Shown here: positions 38,055 to 46,536 of the stretch, in pieces | Position numbering within the stretch: position 1 is the first letter of the stretch | Layout of the letters: every line of letters begins with the position of its first letter | DNA from: Methylobacterium hispanicum | Lineage (GTDB): Bacteria > Pseudomonadota > Alphaproteobacteria > Rhizobiales > Beijerinckiaceae | Direction: 5' to 3' | DNA: 64,000 bases | Assembly: GCF_022179285.1 (NCBI RefSeq) | Contig: NZ_BPQO01000029.1 | Location: 1-64,000 of the forward strand | Notes under the pieces: model-generated | The model's input: only the letters and a program-made list of their open reading frames with translations | Databases searched by the model: none | Told to the model about the DNA's origin: nothing | Position numbers and translations under genes: made by a program

Positions 38055-39398
38055 TCAGCAGAGCGGCGCAGGATGTCGAGGCGCCGCCTCGGGAACAGCC
38101 TCGCAGCGAAGGTCCCTGACGAGCGAGTGATAGGTTTCCAGATTATGGAATCCCCGTCGCTGGGTGCGCTGCCGGCCCCTGTATAGCACGACCTCCACGC
38201 CGATCTCGGAACAGGCCCGGCAGGCGCAGCGCTCCCAGCAGCGGGAGAGCAGCGTCCGCTCGTAGCGCGCGCGCAAGCCCGCCCTGCTGGCCGCGCCAGG
38301 CAAAGTGCTCCGGGCACCTTCAGCGCGCGCGTCGCCGTCGTCGATGCCGGCATCGGCGTAGGTCATCACGGCGTCGATGGCGGCGTCCAATCCCACGAGA
38401 CCCGCGGCGTAGCCCCTGACGGCACGCAACGCGTCGGCCTCCATGATCTGCAGATCCTCCTGCAGCACGAGGCCCGACCGGCTGAGGTTGTTGAGATCCC
38501 GGTTCACGATGGCCTGGGGGATTCGGATGGCGGTGTAGTACTCCATCCCGCCATCGTCCCCGCGCAGGAAGTAGTTGGCCTTCGCATCCTTGAACGCGCG
38601 CAGGACCGGGCTGGTCGTGTCGAAGCTGTCGATGCCGAACCCATCGAACTCCTGGATGTTGTCGGCCTTGGCGAAGCCGAGGACGTGCAGGCGGACGTCC
38701 GGTGCCGCGTCGCGCACCGCCTGGAGGGCGAGTTTGATCTGAGGCACCTTCAGCGGGACCATGCCGCCCAGAGCCAGATAGCCGTAGCCCATCGCGACGA
38801 GGCGGCGCGCGGCCTCGGCCATCGATCCGGGCGACCACCCTTGGACGACCCCGACGGGCTCGAAGCCGGAAAGCGATCGGGCTCCTCGCAGAAACGCGTC
38901 GGCGTTCTCGAGGGTGACGTCGAAGCGGAACCTGTCCTGCTCGGTCCCGCCCGAAAGGCCGGGTACGGTCTGGTCGAACCCGAAGATCACGTGGTCGAGC
39001 GAGCATCCGTGGGTGAAGCGGCAGTCCTCGTAGAAGTCAAGGATCGCGCCGACGCCCCACCGCGGGACCGCGTCCCTGGCGTACGATAAGGAGCCGCAGT
39101 CGCCCATCATCATCCACTCGGGCGGCGTGTCGCCGAAGCGGAAGAAGCGGTGCGCCCCCTCGCGCCGCAGGCGCATCTGGCGACCGAGCGGGTAGCGGCC
39201 GCCCGCGGCCGGCCCGCCGGGATGTCCGACCGTCGCGTAGGAGAGGAGGATGCCGTCGTAGGGCGGCTTGTCGAAGAACTCGTGCGCGAAGACGTCGCCG
39301 TTGAAGGGATCGGTCCGGCCCCTGGCGTGCCGCTCCTCCCCGAAGTCGTAGCCCGGATCGAGCATGTCGAGGGAGTCGCTGTAGAGGAAGCGGCTCAT
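38055..39398 (-). CDS. dpdA: DpdA/TGT-like DNA or tRNA guanine transglycosylase
   Basis: The 447-residue protein has the plan of the tRNA-guanine transglycosylase superfamily: a first active-site Asp in MMMGDCGSLSY (D100), the nucleophile in GFGIDSFDTTSP (D260, as in GID-x-FD of TGT), an LGGMVPLKVP block, and a zinc site CACRACSEIG with a later RGFHNLETY (C391, C393, C396, H418). Normal bacterial TGTs have ATxGT and DSGGFQ blocks that are absent, and the nearest fit is DpdA, which swaps guanine for a 7-deazaguanine in DNA. The ATG overlaps the stop of the DUF6884-like gene (ATGA). The DNA target is inferred from family resemblance. Confidence 0.8.
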   Translation of the reverse strand: MSRFLYSDSLDMLDPGYDFGEERHARGRTDPFNGDVFAHEFFDKPPYDGILLSYATVGHPGGPAAGGRYPLGRQMRLRREGAHRFFRFGDTPPEWMMMGDCGSLSYARDAVPRWGVGAILDFYEDCRFTHGCSLDHVIFGFDQTVPGLSGGTEQDRFRFDVTLENADAFLRGARSLSGFEPVGVVQGWSPGSMAEAARRLVAMGYGYLALGGMVPLKVPQIKLALQAVRDAAPDVRLHVLGFAKADNIQEFDGFGIDSFDTTSPVLRAFKDAKANYFLRGDDGGMEYYTAIRIPQAIVNRDLNNLSRSGLVLQEDLQIMEADALRAVRGYAAGLVGLDAAIDAVMTYADAGIDDGDARAEGARSTLPGAASRAGLRARYERTLLSRCWERCACRACSEIGVEVVLYRGRQRTQRRGFHNLETYHSLVRDLRCEAVPEAAPRHPAPLC

Positions 39399-40132
39399 CG
39401 CGGGGCCGGGCCGAGCGCCGGGACCGGGATCTCTCCGGCCATCATGGCGGCATGCGCATCGAGGTCGGCTTCCGGCGCTGCGGGAAGGACGGTTTCAACG
39501 AAGTGTCGCAGGGCCCGCTGGGCGTAGTCGGCCACCACCCCGCGGTACCCGCCCACGTCGTCGAGGCCCGCCCGGTTGCGGGGCATGGCGTAGGGGCGCA
39601 GGCGCGCGTCGAAGGACCCGGGCGCGGAGGCCGTGAAGATCCTGAGGCGGGAGAGGTCGCCCGGCGGCAGGGCCGCGAGGTCGTCCGCGAGCATCGCGAG
39701 ATAGGGCGCCGAGAGCGCGGCCAGGACCGGCCCCTCTCCCTGGAACAGTTCGTCCACCGGGCAGGCGAAGGGCGAGTTCGCGAGCCCCGCCCACCAAGCG
39801 CCCGGATCGCGGGGCCCGTCTATCCGTCGGAAGACGTCGTCCTCGGGACCGGCCGCGACGGTGGCGCCGTAGGAGGGTACGTACGAGCGCGGGGCCAGGA
39901 GACCCAGGCCTGCCGACGCGATCCAGGGCGCGCCCACGGCCGCGGCGGCCGCGTGGCCGAATCCGCGCCCGACGTAGAGGGCGGCGGCCTCGACCTCGCC
40001 TTCGGCGTCGCGCAGGCGTCCGACCCATTCGGCGACGACGTCGCCGACGGAGCCTCGCGCGAGCGTCCGGGCCAGGAGATCGTCCGGCGGCCGGACGCTC
40101 TTGAGGGCCGAGCAGGTCGTCAGCACGCGCAT
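39395..40132 (-). CDS. DUF6884/YaaA-like protein, 245 aa
   Basis: The protein starts MRVLTTCSALKSVRPPDDLL, a TxCSxxKS opening like that of DUF6884/YaaA-related proteins, followed by AALYVGRGFGHAAAAA and a SAGLGLLAPRSYVPSYGATV block that matches the family's alpha/beta core. YaaA-like folds bind DNA; DUF6884 members are found beside phage-type DNA-modification genes. It ends in ATGA overlap with the DpdA-like gene and starts 7 bases after the preceding gene, so the products should act together. The start at 40132 has GAGGT upstream. A role in base modification is inference. Confidence 0.7.
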   Translation of the reverse strand: MRVLTTCSALKSVRPPDDLLARTLARGSVGDVVAEWVGRLRDAEGEVEAAALYVGRGFGHAAAAAVGAPWIASAGLGLLAPRSYVPSYGATVAAGPEDDVFRRIDGPRDPGAWWAGLANSPFACPVDELFQGEGPVLAALSAPYLAMLADDLAALPPGDLSRLRIFTASAPGSFDARLRPYAMPRNRAGLDDVGGYRGVVADYAQRALRHFVETVLPAAPEADLDAHAAMMAGEIPVPALGPAPR

Positions 40133-40139
40133 CGGGACC

Positions 40140-41579
40140 TCAGCCGAAGGCTCTGCCGCGCGCAACCTCGGACATCGGCGCATCCGGCTCGGATTCGGGC
40201 TCGCGGAGGGGCTCGCCTACTCCGGTGCGCACGATGAACTCGCTTTCCGTGATCAACACCCCGTCGAGCGCCCACTCGTCGGGACGCCCGGAGCCCGGGG
40301 GATGCACGACCGCGGGGCCGTTCGGGTTGTGCGGCCGCATGTCCATGCTGAAGTGGTGGACCGTCCCTTCCTCGTCGACGCGGACGTAGCCGCGGGGGAT
40401 CTCGAAGGCGCATTCCTTCAGATAGGTGCCCGGCGGCAAGGCCGAGGCCGGGCCGGCCTCCATTCCCTTCTCGCCGTTCCACGCGGCGAGAACTTCGGCG
40501 CCCTCCATGGTCTGCGTGGTGCGTACGGACAGTTTCGGGGACCGGGGAGCATCCTGGACGGGAGCCGGGGCTTCCAGGGTACGCGCGAACCGGGACCTGA
40601 ATTCCGACGCCTTGAATCGGGCGAAGTCGACGACGTTCTCGCTCGGCGTCGCGAACATCTCGCGCTCCTCGGCCCGCGAGCTGATCGAGAGCAGGTTCTC
40701 GGAGAAGCTCTCGCCGAAGGCGTCGGCCATGAAGGCGTGCTCGAGGCGCGGATCGACCTTCCTGGCCGGGACGCTGTCGGAGGCCACCAGGACGGCCATG
40801 CCGGCCACGAGGCGCCCGGCCAGGGCGCTCTCCCGGTCGTCGGCCGGCAGGACGAGGCGGATGCCCTGGCGACGCGCCTCGTCGAGGAGGCGCAGGTTCG
40901 CCGCCGGATCCGAGGACGCGGTCCCGAAGGCGCGGCCGATGTAGCCCCTCCCGCCCTGGACGGTATAGGCCAGACCGTCGGTGAGGACCGGGAGGGACAT
41001 CTGCAGCTGCTCCCAGCTGTCGAAGGCAGGGACGTCCTTGGCGGCGGGAAGGATGCCGTGCAGCAGTCGCCGGACGCGGATCACGTTCGGATCGGGGGGA
41101 GCCGGCCGTTCGGAGGGACGCATCCCGCGCGGGGCGACCGTCGCGCCGAAACGCCGCTCGAGGGCCGACGCCGAGAGGGAGCGATGCACCTGGGCGGCAG
41201 GGACGGCACCCTTCGTGGCCTTGTCCACGAGGTACGTGGCCGCCGGCCCGGAGCCGTAGGCCCGCATCTCGACGCTCATGCGCCGCTCGCCCAGGTGCCG
41301 ATCGAGATCGCGCATGGACCGCGGCCGGAAGCGACCGCCCACGATCTCCCGCAAGCGGCTTCGGGCTTCTTCGACGGTGAAGGCAGCGGTGTCGGCGGCG
41401 TTGCGCAGACGGGCGCGCAGTCCGGCGACGGCCCCGACCTCCAGCGCGGCGAGCACCCCGAAATTCGCGTAGGCGGCCCCGGAGCGCGTGAGCATCGTGC
41501 TCCGGCGCAGCCGGCGCGCGAGGCCGTCGAAGTCGAAGGAACCGTTCGTGGTCGGGCGGACCTTTGCGGACGAGGCCAT
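40140..41579 (-). CDS. Hypothetical protein, 479 aa
   Basis: The start at 41579 (MASSAKVRPTTNGSFDFDGL) has GGAG 8 bases upstream; the frame is open a little further. The chain is mostly helical, with a C-terminal piece NPNGPAVVHPPGSGRPDEWA followed by LDGVL, a pattern frequent in phage proteins of unknown role. There is no signal peptide. It is the third gene of the sigma/DpdA run, 60 bp after the 112-residue gene and 7 bp before the DUF6884-like gene. I cannot assign a function. Confidence 0.75.
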   Translation of the reverse strand: MASSAKVRPTTNGSFDFDGLARRLRRSTMLTRSGAAYANFGVLAALEVGAVAGLRARLRNAADTAAFTVEEARSRLREIVGGRFRPRSMRDLDRHLGERRMSVEMRAYGSGPAATYLVDKATKGAVPAAQVHRSLSASALERRFGATVAPRGMRPSERPAPPDPNVIRVRRLLHGILPAAKDVPAFDSWEQLQMSLPVLTDGLAYTVQGGRGYIGRAFGTASSDPAANLRLLDEARRQGIRLVLPADDRESALAGRLVAGMAVLVASDSVPARKVDPRLEHAFMADAFGESFSENLLSISSRAEEREMFATPSENVVDFARFKASEFRSRFARTLEAPAPVQDAPRSPKLSVRTTQTMEGAEVLAAWNGEKGMEAGPASALPPGTYLKECAFEIPRGYVRVDEEGTVHHFSMDMRPHNPNGPAVVHPPGSGRPDEWALDGVLITESEFIVRTGVGEPLREPESEPDAPMSEVARGRAFG

Positions 41580-41639
41580 GCGATGCTCCGGTGCCTTCCT
41601 GCCGATCCGAAGGATGAGGAAGGCGGGCGAAAGCCGCAA

Positions 41640-41978
41640 CTACGACCGCGCGTCGATGGCCCGGTCGATCATCTTCTCGACCGCCGCGACGAGCGCCGCC
41701 TTCGCGACGACGACGAGGTCGCCTTCGGAGTCGATCCTCAAGGTCTCCCGCCGGGGAGTCGCCTCGCCTCCGAGGAGGGCGACCTCGTAGAAGTAGCCGG
41801 TCCGCCAGCGGCGGATCCCGTCCCTGGGCTCCGTCAGCTCGACGACGATGCCGGCCGGCCGGATGGAGACCGCGTCGGAACGCAGGTCCAGATCGTCCCT
41901 TCCGATGCCGACGGCCCCGCCGGCGACGACGAGGATCTCCAGCAGCTGCGCGACGGGCTCTTCGACGCCGTGCGACAT
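41640..41978 (-). CDS. Small hypothetical protein, 112 aa
   Basis: The ATG at 41978 has a near-ideal AAAGGAG with spacing 6. Strands alternate (LLEILVVAGGAVGIGRDDLD; GIVVELTEPRDGIRRW; RIDSEGDLVVVAKAALVAAV), which suggests a small beta-rich fold with a C-terminal helix. It follows the sigma factor gene by 43 bp and the two are probably cotranscribed. A possible anti-sigma or co-regulator role is only suggested by position. Confidence 0.78.
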   Translation of the reverse strand: MSHGVEEPVAQLLEILVVAGGAVGIGRDDLDLRSDAVSIRPAGIVVELTEPRDGIRRWRTGYFYEVALLGGEATPRRETLRIDSEGDLVVVAKAALVAAVEKMIDRAIDARS

Positions 41979-42021
41979 GATCGTCTCCTTTCCGTCCGAG
42001 GCTGGGCCGACCCCGGACCGG

Positions 42022-42780
42022 TCAGGCCACGAGCTCGTCGAGATCCTCGGCCCGGAAGCCCGCGGCCCTGAGGTTGCGCTCGACCTTCTGCATCGCGGCC
42101 CGCTCGATCGTCTGGATGCGCTGCTTGCTGAGGTCGAATGTATGGGCGATGTCCGTCAGCGACTCCGGGGCGTCTGACAACCGGTGGCGCAGCAGGACCT
42201 GTCGTTCGCGATCGGTAAGGCCGTGCAGGGCGGACTGCACCGCGGCTCGGTAGTATCGGTCCATCCCCGACCGGACGGTGGCGGATTCGGGGGAGGCCTC
42301 CTCGCTCGCCAGCATGTCGGCGATGGTGGTGCCGCCTTCCTCGCCCAGGGGTTCCGAGAGCGAGACGGCCGCGACCGCGGCCCCCACGAGGATGGCGTCC
42401 TCTCCTTCGAGGCGGCGGCTGCGATGGGCCGCGAACACGCGATCCGGCATGTCCACGACGCAGACCACTTCGGAGGCGCGGGAAGAAATGCTGCTCAGTA
42501 TCCACCAGCGGCAGTACTGTGCGAACCGCTTGCCGAAGCTCGGGTTGAACTTGTCGGCCGCCCTCATGATGCCGATCATGCCTTCCTGGGCGAGATCCTG
42601 CATGTGGGCTTCGTTGCGAGACCAGCGTCGCGCCACCGAGAACGCCATGCGGGCGTGGGTGCGGACGAGGCGGTCGAGGGATCGGCGGCAACCGTCGTTT
42701 CTATAGGCGTCGACCAACCCGCTCTCCTCGTCCGGCGAGAGCATGGTCTCGCGGAACGCAACCGTCTGCGTGAGGGTCAT
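42022..42780 (-). CDS. Sigma-70 family (RpoH-like) transcription factor
   Basis: Region 2 is clear: a core-binding DLAQEGMIGIMRAADKFNP near residue 62 and the -10 recognition helix FAQYCRWWILSSISSRA near 86-102. A short, variable region 3 follows, then region 4 with a helix-turn-helix (LTDIAHTFDLSKQRIQTIER, about residues 212-231). The 252-residue size and the lack of region 1.1 match the RpoH/WhiG group. It would direct core RNA polymerase to a specific promoter set. First gene of the sigma/DpdA run. I cannot say which promoters it reads; the window-wide motif is one possibility. Confidence 0.88.
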   Translation of the reverse strand: MTLTQTVAFRETMLSPDEESGLVDAYRNDGCRRSLDRLVRTHARMAFSVARRWSRNEAHMQDLAQEGMIGIMRAADKFNPSFGKRFAQYCRWWILSSISSRASEVVCVVDMPDRVFAAHRSRRLEGEDAILVGAAVAAVSLSEPLGEEGGTTIADMLASEEASPESATVRSGMDRYYRAAVQSALHGLTDRERQVLLRHRLSDAPESLTDIAHTFDLSKQRIQTIERAAMQKVERNLRAAGFRAEDLDELVA

Positions 42781-42813
42781 GCAGGTCTTTCAAGCGGCGG
42801 ATTTGCCGATCCA

Positions 42814-42855
42814 TGGAAAGTCCATGGTCGCGGGCGTGTCAATGGCAAAGGAATG
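42814..42855 (-). promoter_or_regulatory. Putative promoter of the sigma/DpdA run, with motif upstream
   Basis: On the minus strand TTGACA (42842-42837), a 17-bp spacer and TTTCCA (42819-42814) lie 34 bp before the sigma-factor ATG. A motif copy, CAAAGGAATG on the plus strand (42846-42855), sits 4 bp upstream of the -35 box. A further copy (42923-42932) falls in the last codons of the upstream gene. Confidence 0.5.
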
Positions 42856-42913
42856 AAATGTGCAGCCCGGCGATACGTCGGAAGCGTGCTCGGATACCTT
42901 GCGGGCTTCGGTA

Positions 42914-45121
42914 TCACTCTTGCGAAGGAACGGCGGCGGACCTGCCCACCACTTCGATCCCCTGTTTCGACGGCAGGCCGGTCTTCGGATCGACGAGCTG
43001 CGTCGTCGCTCCTTCCGGCACGCCGAAAGGCTCGGGCCGCAACCTGTCCCGCACGGCGTCCAGGAACTCGCGGACGACGGGCGCCGCCGTGTGGCCGCCC
43101 GACGCGCCCGGCGGCAGGGGGCGGGCGTCGTCGCGGCCGATCCACGTCGCCACCACAAGGTTCGGGGCGACGGCCACGAACCACGCGTCCTTGTTGTCGT
43201 TGGTGGTGCCCGTCTTTCCGCCGATCGGATCTGGAAACCCCGCGAACGCATTCCGCGCGGTGCCGCGCTGGACGACGCCGCGCAGCTCGTCGGCGACGAT
43301 CGCGGCATCGACGGGATCCACCACCCGCGCGCCCTTCCCGCCCCAGTCGGAGCTGGGCGCGATCCGGTTTCCCGAGGACGAGGCCGAGGCGACGAAGCGG
43401 GGCCTGACCATCGTGCCCCCGTTGGCGATGGCCGCGTAGCCCGCCGCCATCGCCAACGGGCTGGTCTCCACGGTTCCCAGCGCCGCCGACATCGGCATCG
43501 GCGAGGGCAGCTCGAACCCGAGCTTGCGCAGCAAGGACTCGACCGCGTTCTGTCCGACGTCGTTGAGGATGCGCGCGGACGCCATGTTCCGCGAGAGTTC
43601 GAGGGCCCGACGCATCGGGATCAGCCCCAACCCGGCCCCGCTGCTCTCGGATGAGGGGCGCCACCAGCCGCGGCCGGGCCCCTGGTCGATCGCGATTGGG
43701 ACGTCGAGCACCGGGGAGGAGCCGTCGTAGCCGATCGATACCGCGGCCAGGTAGACGAACGTCTTGAACGACGAGCCGGGCTGCCGTCTCGCCTGCGTCG
43801 CCCGGTCGAACTCCGAGCGCGAGCGGGAGAAGCCGCCGACGACAGCGAGAACGTCGCCGCTGCGGGGATCCATGACGGTCATGGCGCCCTCGACCTCGGG
43901 CATCTGCTGCAGGGACGGCTTCGGGCCTGCGTCGAGGAGCACCACGTCTCCGGGTTCCAGCAGCGCGGAGGCCGTCCGCCTCCCGGTCCAGGCGAAGCCC
44001 TCGGGCGCCAGCTCGACCGTGCGGCCGTCCCGGAGGAGGATCCTGGCCGAGCGGCCGACCTGGAGGACGACGCCCGCGCGCCACGGCGCGGCGCCGGCCG
44101 GCTCCTCCGGGACGGTCGATGCGGAGAAGGGAGGGCGAAGCCGCTCCTCGGGTCCGCGCCACCCCCCCTGCCGGTCGAGCCGGACGAGGTTGCGGCGCAG
44201 GACCTCCTCCGCCGCGTCCTGAAGGCGGGGGTCGAGCGTCGTGCGCACGTCCAGACCGCCCCGACCGACGACCGCGGGGCCGAGACGCTCGGCGAGCGAG
44301 CGGCGCGCGGCCGCGACGAACCAGCCGTAGCGTACCTCCTCCGCCGGGCGGCGGCGCAGCACCGCCACGGGGCGTGCCGCGAAGGCGCGCGCTGCGGCCG
44401 CGTCGATGACGCCGTCCTCGGCCATGCGACGCAAGACGTAGTCGCGGCGCTCCCGCGCCCGGGCGGGGTGGCGCCGCGGATCCGCGGCCGTCGGAGCCTT
44501 GGGCAGCCCCGCCAGAAGCGCGGCCTCGCCCGCGTCGAGACCGTGCAGAGGCTTGCCGAAGTAGCTCTCGGCCGCAGCGGCCACGCCGTAGGCGCCGGAG
44601 CCGAGATAGACCTCGTTCAGGTAGATCTCGAGGATCCGGTCCTTTCCCAGGTCGCGCTCGATGCGGAGCGCCACGATGGCCTCCCGGATCTTGCGCCGGA
44701 GCGAGCGCTCGTCGCCCACGAGCAGGTTCTTGACGACCTGTTGGGTGATCGTCGATCCGCCGATCCGACGCGTCCCGCCCTTGATCCCGACCGCGGCGGC
44801 GCGGGCGAGCGCTGACACGTCCACCCCGTGATGCCGGCGGAAGTTGCGGTCCTCGGCCGAAAGGAAGGCTGCGACCACGATCGGAGGGATCGCGGCGACC
44901 GGGACGAACTTCCGATTCTCGTCCGCCACCCGTGCGACGAGGCTGCCGTCCGCCGCCCGGATCTCGGAGGCGAGGGCGGGCACGTAGGTGCGCAGCGGAG
45001 CATGGTCGGGCAGGCTCGGCAGTTCCTGGCGCGCGAGGGCGAGGGCGAGCCCGGCGGCGATCAGGCCGACCGCCGCGCCGCCGGCGAGCAGGCCGCCGGC
45101 GGCGAGCCGGACGAGCCTCAT
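42914..45121 (-). CDS. Class A penicillin-binding protein (PBP1A-like)
   Basis: One N-terminal membrane helix (LAAGGLLAGGAAVGLIAAGL) precedes the glycosyltransferase domain: SAEDRNFRRHHGVD (catalytic Glu), STITQQVVKNLL and IYLNEVYLG. The transpeptidase domain has the serine motif SSFK in QPGSSFKTFVYLAA (about residue 456), SRN in ELSRNMASARI, and KTGT in GGKTGTTNDNKDAW (about 638). It polymerises and cross-links peptidoglycan at the inner membrane, facing the periplasm. The start ATG overlaps the stop of the 191-residue gene (ATGA). The 735-residue size is normal. Finding it here suggests the element remodels the host wall. Confidence 0.95.
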   Translation of the reverse strand: MRLVRLAAGGLLAGGAAVGLIAAGLALALARQELPSLPDHAPLRTYVPALASEIRAADGSLVARVADENRKFVPVAAIPPIVVAAFLSAEDRNFRRHHGVDVSALARAAAVGIKGGTRRIGGSTITQQVVKNLLVGDERSLRRKIREAIVALRIERDLGKDRILEIYLNEVYLGSGAYGVAAAAESYFGKPLHGLDAGEAALLAGLPKAPTAADPRRHPARARERRDYVLRRMAEDGVIDAAAARAFAARPVAVLRRRPAEEVRYGWFVAAARRSLAERLGPAVVGRGGLDVRTTLDPRLQDAAEEVLRRNLVRLDRQGGWRGPEERLRPPFSASTVPEEPAGAAPWRAGVVLQVGRSARILLRDGRTVELAPEGFAWTGRRTASALLEPGDVVLLDAGPKPSLQQMPEVEGAMTVMDPRSGDVLAVVGGFSRSRSEFDRATQARRQPGSSFKTFVYLAAVSIGYDGSSPVLDVPIAIDQGPGRGWWRPSSESSGAGLGLIPMRRALELSRNMASARILNDVGQNAVESLLRKLGFELPSPMPMSAALGTVETSPLAMAAGYAAIANGGTMVRPRFVASASSSGNRIAPSSDWGGKGARVVDPVDAAIVADELRGVVQRGTARNAFAGFPDPIGGKTGTTNDNKDAWFVAVAPNLVVATWIGRDDARPLPPGASGGHTAAPVVREFLDAVRDRLRPEPFGVPEGATTQLVDPKTGLPSKQGIEVVGRSAAVPSQE

Positions 45122-45693
45122 GCCGCGACCGTCCGGACCCGCAGGAACGGCGGCGCGGTCGTCGCCAGGGCGAGAAGGTCCGAGGGCTTCGAGGGCACGC
45201 CCTCCGGGAACGGAGAGGTGCCGGTCTCCTCCTGGAACGCGAGGAGCGCGGCGACCGCGGCCCTGGCGTGCCGCCGGGCCGCATAGAGGTTGCTCCACGC
45301 CTCCACCACGACGCGCTTGCCGGACGGATCCATGGCCATGCCGAGCGTCCCGACCACGAGCTCCGTGGCGCGCATCTGCCTGTGGATGCCGTCGAGCACG
45401 GGATCCCCGAAGTCGCGACCGGACAACTCCTCCGAGGCGAGCGACAGCTTGGCCATGGACAGCGAGAGCTCGGCGACGATGGCGGCGGCATCGTCCCTGT
45501 CGAGGGTGGACGGGCGCCGCATGACGAGGTCCCCGTGGCGCGCCGCCACGGAAGCGAGAAGGGCGTTGGCCACGGCCATGATGGCGGCGCGCTCGGCATG
45601 CGGCTGGCCGGCGAAGGCGTCCGCCAGCGACGCCATGGCGGCGGATGTCGCGCGGTGGGCGCGCCGTCTCGTGAAGAAGCCCAGTCCGAACAT
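45118..45693 (-). CDS. Helical hypothetical protein, 191 aa
   Basis: Coupled by ATGA overlap to the PBP1A-like gene. The chain is alpha-helical (AERAAIMAVANALLASVAAR; AAIVAELSLSMAKLSLASEE; HARAAVAALLAFQEETG), without a signal peptide or clear membrane span. A motif copy (GGAAGGAACG) ends 8 bases before the ATG. No family known. The tight linkage suggests it acts with or regulates the penicillin-binding protein. Confidence 0.75.
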   Translation of the reverse strand: MFGLGFFTRRRAHRATSAAMASLADAFAGQPHAERAAIMAVANALLASVAARHGDLVMRRPSTLDRDDAAAIVAELSLSMAKLSLASEELSGRDFGDPVLDGIHRQMRATELVVGTLGMAMDPSGKRVVVEAWSNLYAARRHARAAVAALLAFQEETGTSPFPEGVPSKPSDLLALATTAPPFLRVRTVAA

Positions 45694-45701
45694 GTCGACT
45701 C

Positions 45702-45711
45702 CGTTCCTTCC
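45702..45711 (-). promoter_or_regulatory. GGAAGGAACG motif, minus-oriented
   Basis: It ends 8 bases before the ATG at 45693 and can also act as ribosome binding site. Confidence 0.5.
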
Positions 45712-45762
45712 GACATCGCCCGGAAGAAGCGGGCGCGCAAGAAGCTCGGCAGGTGCGCGTCC

Positions 45763-46311
45763 TCAGCGCGTGCGCGTTCCCAGAACCCGCTGAGGCGGAG
45801 CGAGGCTGATGCGCGGCGCGACGATCGGGCGCCGAACGGGCTCCGGCGGGGGCGGCGCCGTGGCGGGCGCCTCGTCGGCCGAGCAGACGGTCTCGAAGAG
45901 GCGTGCGGCTCCCGCGGCCGCCTTCACCTGGGGGAGGGCGGTCGGGGCGGGCGCCAGAGCGGTCTGGATGATGCCGACGGCGGTGAGCGCCTTCTGGGTG
46001 GGCGCGACGATCGCGGTGCGTCTGTCGTGCGGATCGGGGTAGCGTTCGAGAAATCCGGTCTGGACGAGGGTCTTCACGAGGTAGGTGGCGTTCGACGCCA
46101 CGATCCGCTGCGCCCGCACGACCTCCACGAGACGCTGCGGCCGGCCCTCCAGGGACAGGAGGAAAAGCGCCTGCTGAGGCGTCAGGCCGTCGATCCTGTG
46201 GCGCGAGAGTTCCGCACGCACGAATTCCTCGAACGCCCGGACGGCCCGGTCCATCCGGACGGCGACGGCACACCAGTCCAGCCTGTCATGTGGCTGAGCT
46301 CCGGACGACAT
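45763..46311 (-). CDS. MarR-like winged-helix regulator, 182 aa
   Basis: Residues 10-115 follow the MarR plan: a long dimerisation helix (AVAVRMDRAVRAFEEFVRAE), TPQQALFLLSLEG, a winged helix with recognition helix NATYLVKTLVQTGFLERYPD, and the DRRT-like DPHDRRTAIVAPT wing. The last 50 residues are Pro-rich. MarR proteins usually bind palindromic operators as dimers. The start is uncertain: 46311 (MSSGAQPHDR) is taken, with 46350 an option. A motif copy at 46329 is between the two. It precedes the PBP operon on the same strand and may control it. Confidence 0.8.
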   Translation of the reverse strand: MSSGAQPHDRLDWCAVAVRMDRAVRAFEEFVRAELSRHRIDGLTPQQALFLLSLEGRPQRLVEVVRAQRIVASNATYLVKTLVQTGFLERYPDPHDRRTAIVAPTQKALTAVGIIQTALAPAPTALPQVKAAAGAARLFETVCSADEAPATAPPPPEPVRRPIVAPRISLAPPQRVLGTRTR

Positions 46312-46328
46312 CCGTGCGAAAGGCCCGC

Positions 46329-46338
46329 TGAAGGAACG
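46329..46338 (+). promoter_or_regulatory. TGAAGGAACG motif next to the MarR-like start
   Basis: It points away from the MarR-like gene and towards the operon at 46537. If the regulator starts at 46350 instead of 46311, the site is inside the coding region. Confidence 0.35.
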
Positions 46339-46441
46339 ACTTCCGAACATGCAGCCCGTCCGGGCATCTGGCAAGCGTGACTCGGGCGGCGGACCAGGCC
46401 GCTGCGACACATCGCTAACCAAAGGGGCGGCCGCGCCGCTG

Positions 46442-46487
46442 GAAAGGAATAGTCAATGTTGACACGGGATCCCGCATGTCCACCTCT
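46442..46487 (+). promoter_or_regulatory. Motif plus TTGACA box before the coiled-coil operon
   Basis: GAAAGGAATA (46442-46451) is followed 7 bp later by TTGACA (46459-46464), and a loose -10-like CTCTAA lies 19 bp further. The first gene starts at 46537. Confidence 0.45.
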
Positions 46488-46536
46488 AAGGCGCCTGCGA
46501 AGCAACGGCCGACCGCTTCGCCGACCGGAGTTCCCG

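Noticed and set aside
37861-38130. An 89-codon plus-strand frame after the small Cys-rich gene
   Set aside because: It overlaps the Cys-rich gene and the 3' end of the DpdA-like gene, and has no ribosome binding site.
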